DNA from: DATGZH01 sp035297265
Lineage (GTDB): Bacteria > Actinomycetota > Acidimicrobiia > Acidimicrobiales > RAAP-2
Assembly (NCBI GenBank): GCA_035297265.1
Contig: DATGZH010000024.1
Coordinates: forward strand, 13,145 to 77,144
Direction of reading: 5' to 3'
DNA: 64,000 nt
Shown here: in pieces, positions 40,527 to 49,156 of the stretch
Layout of the letters: the number at the start of each line of letters is the position of its first letter
Position numbering within the stretch: the stretch's first letter is position 1
Notes under the pieces: generated by a model
The model's database searches: none
The model's input: the letters and a program-made list of their open reading frames with translations, nothing else
What the model was told of the DNA's origin: nothing
Translations under genes and position numbers: made by a program

Positions 40527-41944
40527 CCGAGGAACTTCCCGTGGGTCTCCTGGCCTTGGGCCTGCCACTGGTTGAAGGTGACGTGGTGGCCGTTCCAGAC
40601 GAAGCCGCCGCCGGAGAACGTGTTGTAGTCGAATTTGACGGTGTCCGACGGCGGCAGCTTCTGGGTCACGCCTGAGGTCCTCGAGTTGATGATCACGTTG
40701 CCCTCGACCACCACGTCGGTCAGAGGGTGCGGGCCGGACTTGTGGCCCCGGTTGACGCCGCCGGCCACCACGCCGCCCTGGTTGTTGACGATGAGGTTGC
40801 CGGTGATCGTCACCTGGGAGGAGGCCGAGATGAGCACGGCCTTCTTCTTGTTGTTGGCGATGCGGTTGCCGGTCACCTGGACGTTGTGGCTGATCTCGAT
40901 GTGGACGCCGTTCTCGTTGTGGGTGATCACGTTGTCGAGCACCCTCACTGCCTCGGCGTTCACGTCCGTCCAGACGCCCGGCGCCCCGTTGTTGTTGATC
41001 TGGTTGTCGGCGATGAGGACGCCGCGGCCGGTCGTCTTGATGCCGCCGGCCTCCGAGCCCCGGTTGGCCACGCCCACCCCGTTGTTGTCGATGACGTCGT
41101 GGACGATCGTGATGCCCTGGCCGCCGCCGCCGATGCCCAACCGGTCGTTGCCCACGACCCGGCAGTAGGCCACCGTCATGTCGTCGGACAGCGTGATCCC
41201 CCTCGAGTAGCTGCCGGTGATCGTCACGTACTGCAGGTCCCAGCCCTTGGCGAACTGCTTGGTGCCGTTGGCCTGGCTGCCCGCGTTGGTCTGGATCGTT
41301 CCCAGCTGCTCCTGCTGGTGGTTGTTGTAGTTGCGGATCAACAGCTGCTGGGACAGCGAGGCGCCGAGGACGGCCACGTTGTCGGCCATGCCCTGGTGGG
41401 TGATCGAGCTGAAGGCGACGGCGGTGTCCCCCTGGCCGTCGAGCACCGCGCCGGGTTGCCCGTAGAAGCGGTCACCGGTCTTCGGGACGACCGAGAACCC
41501 GTCGTGGACGCCCGAGGCGAGGACGAACGAGGTCCCGGCTGGCTGCGCCCGCACGACGCGCTCGGCGTTGTCGCCCGTCCCGATGGTCACCGCACCGGCC
41601 GGCGGGGTGGTCGAGACGGGCGGGGGTGCGGCGGCGGGCACGTTGGCCGGGCTGGTCTCGCTGGCCGTGGGCAGGCCGCCGGGCCCCGGCGTCGTCCCGC
41701 CGCCGCCGGACGACGGCGTGGTCGTCGGCGTGGTCGGTGGCTTCACGACCGTGGTCGAGGACTGGCTGAGGAGGAGGGCCAGCCCCACGCCGAGGAGGAC
41801 GAGCACGAGGACCCCGGCGACGACGATCGGCGTCCGGCTGCGCCCCCGCCCCTCGCGGGGCGGACGGGCCCGCTTGGGCTTTTCCTCCCACGGCCGCTTG
41901 GCCGGGGCCGGTCCCCGACCGGGCTGGAGGACCTCGGGGCTCAT
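40523..41944 (-). CDS. Membrane-anchored right-handed parallel beta-helix protein
   Basis: 473 residues from ATG 41944, which overlaps the GT4 stop (ATGA); the longer frame into GT4 is a shadow. A basic cytoplasmic start, one helix (about 38-60) and a Thr/Pro/Gly linker lead to an extracytoplasmic domain from about residue 120. This contains many Asn/Val/Ile-rich coils (VTGNRIANN, VLDNVITHN, ITGNLIVNN), the pattern of parallel beta-helix (PbH1/NosD-like) folds found in polysaccharide lyases, C5-epimerases and hydrolases. No catalytic triad can be named. Position in a flippase-GT4-sulfotransferase operon suggests it binds or modifies the exported glycan. Confidence 0.8.
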   Translation of the reverse strand: MSPEVLQPGRGPAPAKRPWEEKPKRARPPREGRGRSRTPIVVAGVLVLVLLGVGLALLLSQSSTTVVKPPTTPTTTPSSGGGGTTPGPGGLPTASETSPANVPAAAPPPVSTTPPAGAVTIGTGDNAERVVRAQPAGTSFVLASGVHDGFSVVPKTGDRFYGQPGAVLDGQGDTAVAFSSITHQGMADNVAVLGASLSQQLLIRNYNNHQQEQLGTIQTNAGSQANGTKQFAKGWDLQYVTITGSYSRGITLSDDMTVAYCRVVGNDRLGIGGGGQGITIVHDVIDNNGVGVANRGSEAGGIKTTGRGVLIADNQINNNGAPGVWTDVNAEAVRVLDNVITHNENGVHIEISHNVQVTGNRIANNKKKAVLISASSQVTITGNLIVNNQGGVVAGGVNRGHKSGPHPLTDVVVEGNVIINSRTSGVTQKLPPSDTVKFDYNTFSGGGFVWNGHHVTFNQWQAQGQETHGKFLG

Positions 41945-43215
41945 CGGTCGCCGGCCTCCCCACGGTCGGCCGTGCCGGTCGGTCGTACCGTCACCGGGGG
42001 TGCGGGGTCCGTCGTGGCTTGCCCGTACCAGTCGGCCAGGAGCCCCGGCAGGGGGGCCGTGTCCCAGGCGGTGGTGGCCCTCGCCACGCCCGGCGAGTCC
42101 AGGAGCGCCTTGGCCAGGCCGCCGACCACCTCGTCGCCCGGGGCCACGGCGATCCCGCCGCCGTCGCCGAGGAGCACCGCCGGCCCGCCGTGGTCGAGGC
42201 AGACGACCGGGCACCCGACGAGGAGGGCCTCGGCCACGACCCAGCCGGCGGCCTCCCGCATCGTCGGGAAGAAGAAGGCGTCGGCGGCCGCCATGGCCCC
42301 GAGCACCTCGGTCCGGGGCCGCTGGCCGTGGAGGACCACCCGGCCGGTCAGCCCCCGCCGGCCCACCTCGGCCTCGAGGTCGGCCCGCTCCGGTCCGGCG
42401 CCGTAGACGTCGAGCGACCAGTGGCCGAGCTCGGGTCGGGCGAGGACGGCCAGCGCCAGGTAGACGCCCTTCCAGCCGAGGAGCCGTCCGGCGAAGACCG
42501 CCCGCCGGGGCCCGGGTTCGTCGGCCGGCCGTCGAGGCGGGGCGGCGAGGTCCACCTCGGCCGGCCAGTCGGCCGGGTCCAAGAAGACGTGCGGTCGGAC
42601 GACGACCGGGGGACCGGCCCGCTCGAACTGGGCAGCCACGAGGGGGTTCTGGGCCACGAGGAGGCGGGCCCGGCGGGCGGCGGGCAGGGCGAGCAGCCGC
42701 CGCAGCGGGTCGGCGGTGACCCGCCGGAGGCGCTCGGTCCTCGTGCCCCTCCGCCCCAGCCAGCGGCGGCAGCTCGCCGGCACCCGCTCGCTGCCGCCGA
42801 GCGGTCCCCAGACGAAGGGCAGCCCGGGCACGAGGGCGAGGCCGGTCGGCACCCAGTCGGTCGAGAGGGTGAGGTGGTGGGCGACGTCGACCGGCTGCCT
42901 GCGGTGGATGCGCCGGGCGGCCCGCCACAGCGAGAGCTGCCAGACCAGGTTGTAGAGCTGGAGGCCCCGCAGGTGGAGCCGACGGTCCCACGCCTCGAGG
43001 ACCCCCGCCGGCAGCCCGATGTAGACCGGTCGCAGGTGCTCGGCCAGCTCGGGCCGCCCGGCCCGTTCGGCCTCGATCGCCGGGCGGTGGCGCCGCTGGG
43101 TCACGAGGACGACCTCGTGACCAGCGAGGGCGGCCTCCCGGGCCACGATCCAGCCGGCACCGGGCTCCGAGCCCCGGTGGGGCTGGCAGGCGAAGGCGGC
43201 CAGGAGGACCCTCAT
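41941..43215 (-). CDS. Glycosyltransferase family 4
   Basis: 424 residues from ATG 43215. N-terminal MRVLLAAFACQPHRGSEPG has the G-rich acceptor loop of a GT4 subgroup, and the donor half shows AVFAGRLLGWKGVYLAL, DVYGAGPER and an E-A-LLVGCPVVCLDHGG segment with the conserved glutamates of retaining GT-B enzymes. No membrane helix. It sits 37 bp after the flippase and overlaps the beta-helix gene by four bases, so all are one operon. Likely adds a sugar to the lipid-linked intermediate before flipping. Donor sugar unknown. Confidence 0.9.
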   Translation of the reverse strand: MRVLLAAFACQPHRGSEPGAGWIVAREAALAGHEVVLVTQRRHRPAIEAERAGRPELAEHLRPVYIGLPAGVLEAWDRRLHLRGLQLYNLVWQLSLWRAARRIHRRQPVDVAHHLTLSTDWVPTGLALVPGLPFVWGPLGGSERVPASCRRWLGRRGTRTERLRRVTADPLRRLLALPAARRARLLVAQNPLVAAQFERAGPPVVVRPHVFLDPADWPAEVDLAAPPRRPADEPGPRRAVFAGRLLGWKGVYLALAVLARPELGHWSLDVYGAGPERADLEAEVGRRGLTGRVVLHGQRPRTEVLGAMAAADAFFFPTMREAAGWVVAEALLVGCPVVCLDHGGPAVLLGDGGGIAVAPGDEVVGGLAKALLDSPGVARATTAWDTAPLPGLLADWYGQATTDPAPPVTVRPTGTADRGEAGDR

Positions 43216-43252
43216 CGGTGTGGGGTCCGGCCTCGTCGGAGCACGTCGGGTG

Positions 43253-45091
43253 TCACGCTGCGACCATCCGGTTGGCGAAGACGTCGAAGCCCAGCGCTCG
43301 CCGTCTCCACCAGAGGAATCCTATATAGGCCCCCCCGCCGATCAGCATCGCCAGGAGGAAGCTCGTGACGGTCGCCCCGAGGGCGAGGCGGCACAGCGCG
43401 CCGAACAGCCCGATGCAGACGAGGGAGGCCAGCGCGACCTCGAGGTAGGACTCGCTCGCCGGCTGCAACCGGAAGCGGCGCCAGATGACGATGGCCCCGA
43501 TGGCGTTGTTGACGAGGAGGGTCACGGCCCAGGCGGTGGCCGAGCCGTCGATCCCGAAGTGCGGGATGAGCGCCAGGTTGAGCCCGATGTTGACCGCCAT
43601 CGACACCCCGGCGATCAGGAGGCTCATGCCGCTCCCGCCGGTCATGGCCAGGACGGTGCCGTTGTTGCCCGTGGCCGTCGAGGCCAGCATGCCGAGGCTC
43701 AGGATGGAGAGGGCCGTCGCCCCGGTGACGAAGCCCGGGCCGAAGAAGCGCATGAGGAGCGGCGAGAACACGATCGTGCCGAGCGAGATGGGCCAGGCGA
43801 GGGCGAGCACCCAGGCCGACCCCACCTGGTAGAGGTGCCGGAGGTCGACGAGGCGCCCGGCGGTGATCAGCCGGGCCGTCTGGGGCCCGATCGTCCCGCC
43901 GATGGCGCCCGAGGCGTAGCCGGCGATCGTCATGTACCGGCTGGCCACGGCGTAGATACCGGCCTGCCTGGTCGACACGAGGCCACCCACGAGGAGGACG
44001 TCGAGCCAGAGCACGATGACCGAGAAGGCGGCGGCGAGCGAGCGCGGTGCGGTGAACGACCAGAACTCCTTGGCCAGGTCCCGCTTGGGCGTGGCCGGCC
44101 TCGACAGGTCGACCGTCCGTTCGCGTCGGTAGCGCTCAGCCAGGGCGAGCAGGCACCAGAGGATGCCGACGGCGCCCAGGACGAGGGGCAGGGCCCAGGC
44201 ATAGGCGGCCGAGACGAGGCCGAACCCGGCACCGAGGAAGACCGGCAGGAGGAGCAGCCGGGCGGCGGGGACACCGATGTTGGAGATGGCCACGAGGGGG
44301 AGCACCGAGTCGAAGCCCCGGGTGCCGGCCACGAGGACCGGGATGAGGGCGAAGATCGGCACGAAGAGGGCCAGGATGCGCACGAAGGTGACGATCTCGG
44401 CGGTGCTCCGGCCGTGGGACACGAGCGGCGCGAGCTCGGGAGCCGCGACATAGAGGGCGATCCCGAGGAGGCACGAGAAGACGAAGACGGGTACGAGGGC
44501 CAAGGGGAGGAGCCGTCGGACGTCGCGAACCCGCCCCTCGGCCCGCAGCTTCGGCAACGTGCGGTTGAGTCCCCAGTCGGCCCCCGCCTCGCCCACCGCA
44601 CAGGCGATCGAGAAGAGGGCGAGCGCCGAGAAGAACACACCCGAGCCCCGCGCCTTGAAGAGGTGGCCCACGGCGAGCGAGAAACCGAAGGCGAGGAGGG
44701 AGCTCGCGAACTGGCCCACCAGCCCGAGCGACCCCGCCCGGGCGAGCAGGTTCATCTCGGAGTGGAGTTCCCGGCTGTGCTGTCGGGGAGGGGCCGACGC
44801 CGGGCTCTGGTAGGTCTCGGCGAGCGGCGCCAGGCCGGGCCACGTCCTCGGGGTGGGACCGCCCGGCGGCGTCACCACCGAGTGGACGGGGCGCGAGGGC
44901 GAGAGTCCCGCCAGCTCCGGCCCAGCCGGCGGGAGGCCGTCCGTCTCCGGACCATTGGTCGAACGCGGCGCCGACTGGGCCGCGGCCGCCCTTGCTTCAT
45001 CGAGGGCGGGGTACCAGTCGGGCGGGGGGAAGCCACCGAGCGAGTAGCCCGGCGGCTTGCCGGGGTCGGGACGCAGCTCGCGCTCAGCCAT
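43253..45091 (-). CDS. Polysaccharide flippase (Wzx/MATE-like, oligosaccharide flippase family)
   Basis: Moves lipid-linked oligosaccharide across the membrane. From ATG 45091 the protein is 612 residues: about 110 disordered Pro/Ala-rich residues, then about 14 helices beginning near SLGLVGQFASSLLAFGFSLAVG, with the family's conserved region GADWGLNRTLPKL. It is longer than common Wzx (about 420-480) because of the N-terminal tail. Frames upstream to 45196 have atypical codons and were dropped. ATG 45091 has no ribosome binding site of its own but overlaps the end of a short leader frame with a strong one. First gene of the leftward operon, divergent from manB. Confidence 0.88.
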   Translation of the reverse strand: MAERELRPDPGKPPGYSLGGFPPPDWYPALDEARAAAAQSAPRSTNGPETDGLPPAGPELAGLSPSRPVHSVVTPPGGPTPRTWPGLAPLAETYQSPASAPPRQHSRELHSEMNLLARAGSLGLVGQFASSLLAFGFSLAVGHLFKARGSGVFFSALALFSIACAVGEAGADWGLNRTLPKLRAEGRVRDVRRLLPLALVPVFVFSCLLGIALYVAAPELAPLVSHGRSTAEIVTFVRILALFVPIFALIPVLVAGTRGFDSVLPLVAISNIGVPAARLLLLPVFLGAGFGLVSAAYAWALPLVLGAVGILWCLLALAERYRRERTVDLSRPATPKRDLAKEFWSFTAPRSLAAAFSVIVLWLDVLLVGGLVSTRQAGIYAVASRYMTIAGYASGAIGGTIGPQTARLITAGRLVDLRHLYQVGSAWVLALAWPISLGTIVFSPLLMRFFGPGFVTGATALSILSLGMLASTATGNNGTVLAMTGGSGMSLLIAGVSMAVNIGLNLALIPHFGIDGSATAWAVTLLVNNAIGAIVIWRRFRLQPASESYLEVALASLVCIGLFGALCRLALGATVTSFLLAMLIGGGAYIGFLWWRRRALGFDVFANRMVAA

Positions 45092-45170
45092 GGCTGGAAA
45101 AGGTGGCCCGCCCGCCCCCTGCGGCTTCGGCTGGCCCATGACCCGCCGTGAGGAGGCCTTCGGCGTGCAC
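45084..45170 (-). CDS. Possible 28-codon leader peptide coupled to the flippase gene
   Basis: GTG 45170 follows GAGGAGG by three bases. The frame ends at TGA 45086-45084, inside the second and third codons of the flippase gene (ATGGCTGA). The flippase start lacks its own ribosome binding site, so reinitiation is plausible. Peptide composition is unremarkable. Confidence 0.3.
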   Translation of the reverse strand: MHAEGLLTAGHGPAEAAGGGRATFSSHG

Positions 45171-45376
45171 GATCCTCCTCGGAGCCGACGTCCCAAACCG
45201 ACGATGCTGGGTTCTCACGATGAGCCGGTCCGTAGATGCTAACGCACCGGGCTCGTCGCCCCGGGACTGGCGAACGTGACGGCCGGGCGAACAGATGGTG
45301 ACGGCCGGCGGACCGGGTGAGCGTCGGCCGGGCCCGCTGACCAGGTCTTTCGGAAGGTCGGGGCCGGGCGGCCGGG

Positions 45377-45382
45377 TAGGCT
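45377..45382 (+). promoter_or_regulatory. Candidate -10 for leaderless manB mRNA
   Basis: TAGGCT is followed by six bases and the GTG start of manB. No Shine-Dalgarno lies before that GTG. The same geometry occurs at 37294. Confidence 0.35.
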
Positions 45383-45388
45383 CTACGT

Positions 45389-46753
45389 GTGGTGGACGCT
45401 CTGAGCGCCGTCTTCAAGGCCTACGACATCCGCGGCACGGTGCCCGACCAACTCGACGCGCCGCTGTGCCGAGCGATCGGCGCGGCCACGGCCCGCTTCA
45501 CCGGAGCCGAGCGACTGCTCATGGCCCGCGACATGCGGCCGTCTGGCGTCGAGCTGAGCGCGGCGTTCGCCGAGGGGGCCCGGTCTCTCGGCACGGCGGT
45601 CACGGATCTCGGCCTGGCCTCGACCGACTTCTTGTACTTCGCCTCCGGCCGCCTCGACGCCCCCGGGGCGATGTTCACCGCTTCGCACAACCCCGCGGGC
45701 TACAACGGCATCAAGCTGTGCCTCGCCGGGGCCCGGCCGATCGGCCGGGACACCGGGCTGGCCGAGATCGAGGCCCTGACCGCCGAGTACCTCGCCCGGC
45801 CCCCCGAGGGCCCCTTGGCCCCGCTCGACCACGCCGACCTCCTCCACGAGTACGCCGAGCACGTCCGCTCGTTCGTGGACGTCGACGCCCTGCAGCCCCT
45901 CCGCGTGGTGGCCGACACGGCGAACGGCATGGGCGGTCTGGTCGTGCCGCTCGTGACCGAGGGGCTGCCGTTCGAGATGGAGCTCCTCTTCCCCGAGCTC
46001 GACGGCTCGTTCCCGAATCATCCGGCCGACCCGATCCAACCGGCCAACCTGGTTGACCTCCAGGCCGCGGTGCTCGAGGGCAAGGCCGACGTCGGCCTGG
46101 CCTTCGACGGCGACGCCGACCGGGTCTTCCTCATCGACGAGCAGGCCGAACCGGTCTCGGGTTCGCTCACCACCGCCCTCGTGGCGGTGGCCATGCTGGA
46201 GCGACACCCGGGCGCCACGATCCTCTACAACCTGATCTGCTCCCACGTCGTGCCGGAGGTGATCGCCGAGCACGGCGGCGTCGGGATCCGCACGCGTGTG
46301 GGCCATTCCTTCATCAAGCAGGTGATGGCCGAGACCGGGGCCGTCTTCGGCGGCGAGCACTCGGGTCACTACTACTTCAAGGACAACTACCGGGCCGACT
46401 CGGGCATCATCACCGCCCTCGTCGTCCTCGAGCTCCTGAGCAAGAGCGGCGGCACCTTGTCGGAGCTGCTCCTGCCCTACCGTCGCTACGCCGACTCGGG
46501 CGAGATCAACACCGAGGTGGCCGACCCCGTCGCCGCCGTCGAGGCGCTGGCCACCCGATTGGCGGACGAGGGCGCGGCCGTCGACCGCCTCGACGGACTG
46601 ACCGTCGACCACGGCAGCTGGTGGTTCAACGTCCGCCCCTCGAACACCGAGCCGCTCCTGCGGCTGAACGTCGAAGCGGCCACGGCCGAGGAATGTGACC
46701 GCCGCGTCGCCGAGGTGCAGGCGCTGATCGCCTCCCTGCCCGCCGCCGGTTGA
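45389..46753 (+). CDS. manB: Phosphomannomutase/phosphoglucomutase
   Basis: 454 residues of the alpha-D-phosphohexomutase family. TASHNP carries the phosphoserine (Ser 99), DGDADR (240-245) binds Mg2+, GGEHSGHYYF is the sugar-specificity loop, and RPSNTEPLLR binds the substrate phosphate. It interconverts mannose-6-P and mannose-1-P (and often the glucose pair), supplying GDP-mannose synthesis. GTG start with a -10-like element six bases upstream and no ribosome binding site. It precedes the Trm112-like and SIS genes, an arrangement common in Actinomycetota, where the same cluster often includes the GT2/DUF5719 pair seen here at 1-4.6 kb. Confidence 0.95.
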   Translation: MVDALSAVFKAYDIRGTVPDQLDAPLCRAIGAATARFTGAERLLMARDMRPSGVELSAAFAEGARSLGTAVTDLGLASTDFLYFASGRLDAPGAMFTASHNPAGYNGIKLCLAGARPIGRDTGLAEIEALTAEYLARPPEGPLAPLDHADLLHEYAEHVRSFVDVDALQPLRVVADTANGMGGLVVPLVTEGLPFEMELLFPELDGSFPNHPADPIQPANLVDLQAAVLEGKADVGLAFDGDADRVFLIDEQAEPVSGSLTTALVAVAMLERHPGATILYNLICSHVVPEVIAEHGGVGIRTRVGHSFIKQVMAETGAVFGGEHSGHYYFKDNYRADSGIITALVVLELLSKSGGTLSELLLPYRRYADSGEINTEVADPVAAVEALATRLADEGAAVDRLDGLTVDHGSWWFNVRPSNTEPLLRLNVEAATAEECDRRVAEVQALIASLPAAG

Positions 46754-46835
46754 GGCGCCCGCGCGGGCCCCGGCGGCTGTTGCGGGTGGATCGTGCTATG
46801 ACCCTTTCGCTCGGCGATCCGACGAGGAGGACACG

Positions 46836-47096
46836 ATGTCGCTCGACCCGCTCCTGATCGAGGTGCTGGCCTGTCCCACGGACAAAGGCCCGCTCCTCTA
46901 CTTCGAGGACGAAGAGCTCCTCTACAACCCCCGTCTCCAGCGGGCCTACGAGATCCACGACGGGGTGCCGGTGCTCCTCGTGGACGAGGCCCGGACCGTC
47001 GACGCCGCCGAGCATCAGCGACTCACGAAGAAGGCCGAGGGTGGGGCGGCCGTCGAGACCGGTCACGGAGCGGAGACCCCGTCGACCGGGTCGTGA
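46836..47096 (+). CDS. Trm112 family protein
   Basis: 86 residues, ATG with GAGGAGG upstream. The N-terminus LLEVLACP-like start (LLIEVLACPTDKGPL) and YEIHDGVPVLLVDEAR match bacterial YcaR/Trm112-like proteins. Only one Cys of the usual zinc-binding pairs remains, so this copy probably does not bind zinc, as in many actinobacterial members. The last 20 residues are a polar extension. Its role is unclear; the family includes activators of methyltransferases. The stop overlaps the start of the SIS gene (GTGA), so they are co-translated. Confidence 0.9.
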   Translation: MSLDPLLIEVLACPTDKGPLLYFEDEELLYNPRLQRAYEIHDGVPVLLVDEARTVDAAEHQRLTKKAEGGAAVETGHGAETPSTGS

Positions 47097-48133
47097 CCCC
47101 TTCGCCCCTCCCCGTCGACAGCCTGGACGTGTGGGGGGCCACGGCGTCGCTCCCCGAGCAGGTCGCCGAGGCGGCCGAACAGGCCCGGGAGGCGGTCGCC
47201 GGTATGGAGGTCGGGGAGTGCACCGACGCCGTCGTGCTGGGCACGGGCACGGCCGGCCTGGCGGGCGACCTCCTTGCCGCTCTCGCCGCCGGCGCGGCGC
47301 CCGTGCCGGTCGGCGTGGTCAAGGGCTTCGACCTCCCGGTCCACGTCGGCCCGCGCACGCTCGTGTTCGCCGTGTCGGCCTCCGGCGACGATGCCGAGAC
47401 GGTGTCGAGCGCCGCCGCGGCCTACGACCGGGGCGCCCGCGTGCTGACCGTGGCCGGCGGCGGCGAACTGGGCCGGCTGGCCGAGGCCCGGGGCGGGTGG
47501 CTCCTCCACGTCCCCCCGGTGCGGCCGGTCCGGGCCGCCCTCGGCTGGCTCACGGTGCCCGTCCTCGTGGCGGCGGGCGAGCTCGGTCTGCTCGCCGACG
47601 TGCCCGGCCACCTGGAGGACGCGAGACACCAGCTGCGCCGGCGCCGGGACCAGCTCGTCGGCGACGACAGCCCGGCCGCGGCGTCCGCCCGCCGGATCGG
47701 CCGCACGATGCTGCTCGTCCACGGGGCCCAACCGGTCGCCGCGGTGGCGGCGCGTCGGTGGAAGAGCCAGGTGAACGAGAACGCCAAGGCTCCCGCCTTT
47801 GCCTCGTCGCAGCCCGAGCTCTCCCACGACGAGGTCAGCGGCTGGGGGCAGTTCGGCGACGTCACCCGGCAGGTGTTCACCCTCGTCCTCCTGCGCACCG
47901 AGGACGAACACCCCGCGGTGGCCCGTCGCATCACCGCGGTGGCCGAGCTCATGGACGAGGTGGTGGCGGCCACCATCGAGGTACGGGCGGAGGGCCGAGG
48001 GGATCTGGCCCGCTTCTTCGACCTGGCCCTCGTGGGGGACTTCGTCTCGCTCCACCTGGCCGGGCGTGACGGCGTCGATCCCGGTCCGGTGCCGTCCATC
48101 GACGACGTGGCTCGCCAGGCGGCGAGCCCCTGA
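47093..48133 (+). CDS. SIS-domain phosphosugar isomerase (phosphoglucose/phosphomannose isomerase-like)
   Basis: 346 residues from the GTG overlapping the Trm112 stop. The first SIS half has GTGTAGLAGDLLAAL and SASGDDAETVSSAA (sugar-phosphate loop); the C-terminal half has NENAKAPAF and ELSHDEVSGW, the Glu/His region of the bifunctional PGI/PMI family. The usual SYSGNTEET reads SASGDDAET, so substrate preference may differ. It probably interconverts fructose-6-P, glucose-6-P and mannose-6-P, feeding ManB. Third gene of the rightward trio and convergent with a sulfotransferase 12 bp away. Confidence 0.85.
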   Translation: MTPSPLPVDSLDVWGATASLPEQVAEAAEQAREAVAGMEVGECTDAVVLGTGTAGLAGDLLAALAAGAAPVPVGVVKGFDLPVHVGPRTLVFAVSASGDDAETVSSAAAAYDRGARVLTVAGGGELGRLAEARGGWLLHVPPVRPVRAALGWLTVPVLVAAGELGLLADVPGHLEDARHQLRRRRDQLVGDDSPAAASARRIGRTMLLVHGAQPVAAVAARRWKSQVNENAKAPAFASSQPELSHDEVSGWGQFGDVTRQVFTLVLLRTEDEHPAVARRITAVAELMDEVVAATIEVRAEGRGDLARFFDLALVGDFVSLHLAGRDGVDPGPVPSIDDVARQAASP

Positions 48134-48145
48134 CGCTGACCGACG

Positions 48146-49138
48146 TCAGCCGGTGCCGTTGGGGGGTGGTCGTCCGCGGCGTTGCTCCATGGTGGTGTGG
48201 ACTCGTCGACCCGCCTGGCGCAGCGCCGATGCCGCCTGGTGTCCGAATTTCCGCGCCGCCGTCACTGGGGCCCGCGTGCGCTGCAACTGTGCGCTCAGGT
48301 CGCCGATGCGCTCCGCCCGCCCGACGAGGCGCCCGATCTCACCGAGCAGCGCCAGCTCGATATCGGGTAACGGCGGCAGGTCGGCGGGCACCACCGACGC
48401 GTAGCCGAACTGCTCGAAGTCGACCCGGTAGGCCCGGTCGACCGCCTGCACGGCGGCGTCGGAGAGGAACCGGGCGGTGAGGGGGAGCGGTGTCTCGTTC
48501 TCGGCGTGCGGCTCGAAACTCCCGGCCCAACCGAGCTCGCGCAGATGGAGCGTGAAGACCTCGCGGGTGGCGCGGAACTCCTCGAGTCGCCCCACGTGCG
48601 TGAAGGGCACGGCACGCGTGTCCACCTGGACGCTCTGGAGGCGCCAGTGCATGTCGGCGTCGACGAGTCCGGGCTCCTCGACCAGGGCCGTGGTGAAGCG
48701 GGCGAAGTCCTCCCTCACCTCGTCGAGCGAGTGGGGCACCCGCGGGAACCACACGCGGTCGCCGAAGCGGGCCACGAAGAACGCCTCCCGGAGGAGCAGC
48801 TTGGACTGCCAGGCCGACCACAGCCGGGTCATCGGGTTACGGACGACGGCGAAGATCAACCAGCCGTTCTCGGGCGAGATCTCCTCGAGCTCGTGGTCGC
48901 TCAGGTCCTCCAGCCGGGGCGTGCGGCGCCAGAGCCGGCGGTCGTGGATGTTCTGGGCCCGGGTGGCCCGAGCGCCCTCCGCCGTCCGGAAGCGGCCGAG
49001 GTCCTCGCCCTGGACCTCGGCCACCATCCACTTGAGGCTGGTGGCGCCGGCCTTCGGCGTCGGCACGTAGACGGTCTTCCACCGGGGCAGGACGAAGCTC
49101 CGGCGGAGCGTGCCCCGGGGGAGCTGGTCTCGTCGCAT
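48146..49138 (-). CDS. Sulfotransferase family 2-like (carbohydrate sulfotransferase)
   Basis: 330 residues. PTPKAGATSLKW is the 5'-phosphosulfate loop with the Lys typical of the Sulfotransfer_2 (HNK-1/chondroitin type) family, and AVVRNPMTRLWSAWQSKL is the 3'-phosphate motif. This makes it a different family from the other four sulfotransferases in the window. The last 70 residues form a charged helical tail. ATG start without a clear ribosome binding site, 18 bp after the thiolase stop, so possibly on its transcript although function points to glycan sulfation. Acceptor unknown. Confidence 0.85.
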   Translation of the reverse strand: MRRDQLPRGTLRRSFVLPRWKTVYVPTPKAGATSLKWMVAEVQGEDLGRFRTAEGARATRAQNIHDRRLWRRTPRLEDLSDHELEEISPENGWLIFAVVRNPMTRLWSAWQSKLLLREAFFVARFGDRVWFPRVPHSLDEVREDFARFTTALVEEPGLVDADMHWRLQSVQVDTRAVPFTHVGRLEEFRATREVFTLHLRELGWAGSFEPHAENETPLPLTARFLSDAAVQAVDRAYRVDFEQFGYASVVPADLPPLPDIELALLGEIGRLVGRAERIGDLSAQLQRTRAPVTAARKFGHQAASALRQAGRRVHTTMEQRRGRPPPNGTG

Positions 49139-49156
49139 CGGCGGGCGAGCCCGGGC

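Noticed and set aside
40523..42991. 822-codon frame joining GT4 DNA with the beta-helix protein
   Set aside because: The first 350 codons are an out-of-frame reading of the GT4 gene; the ATGA overlap at 41944 gives the proper start.
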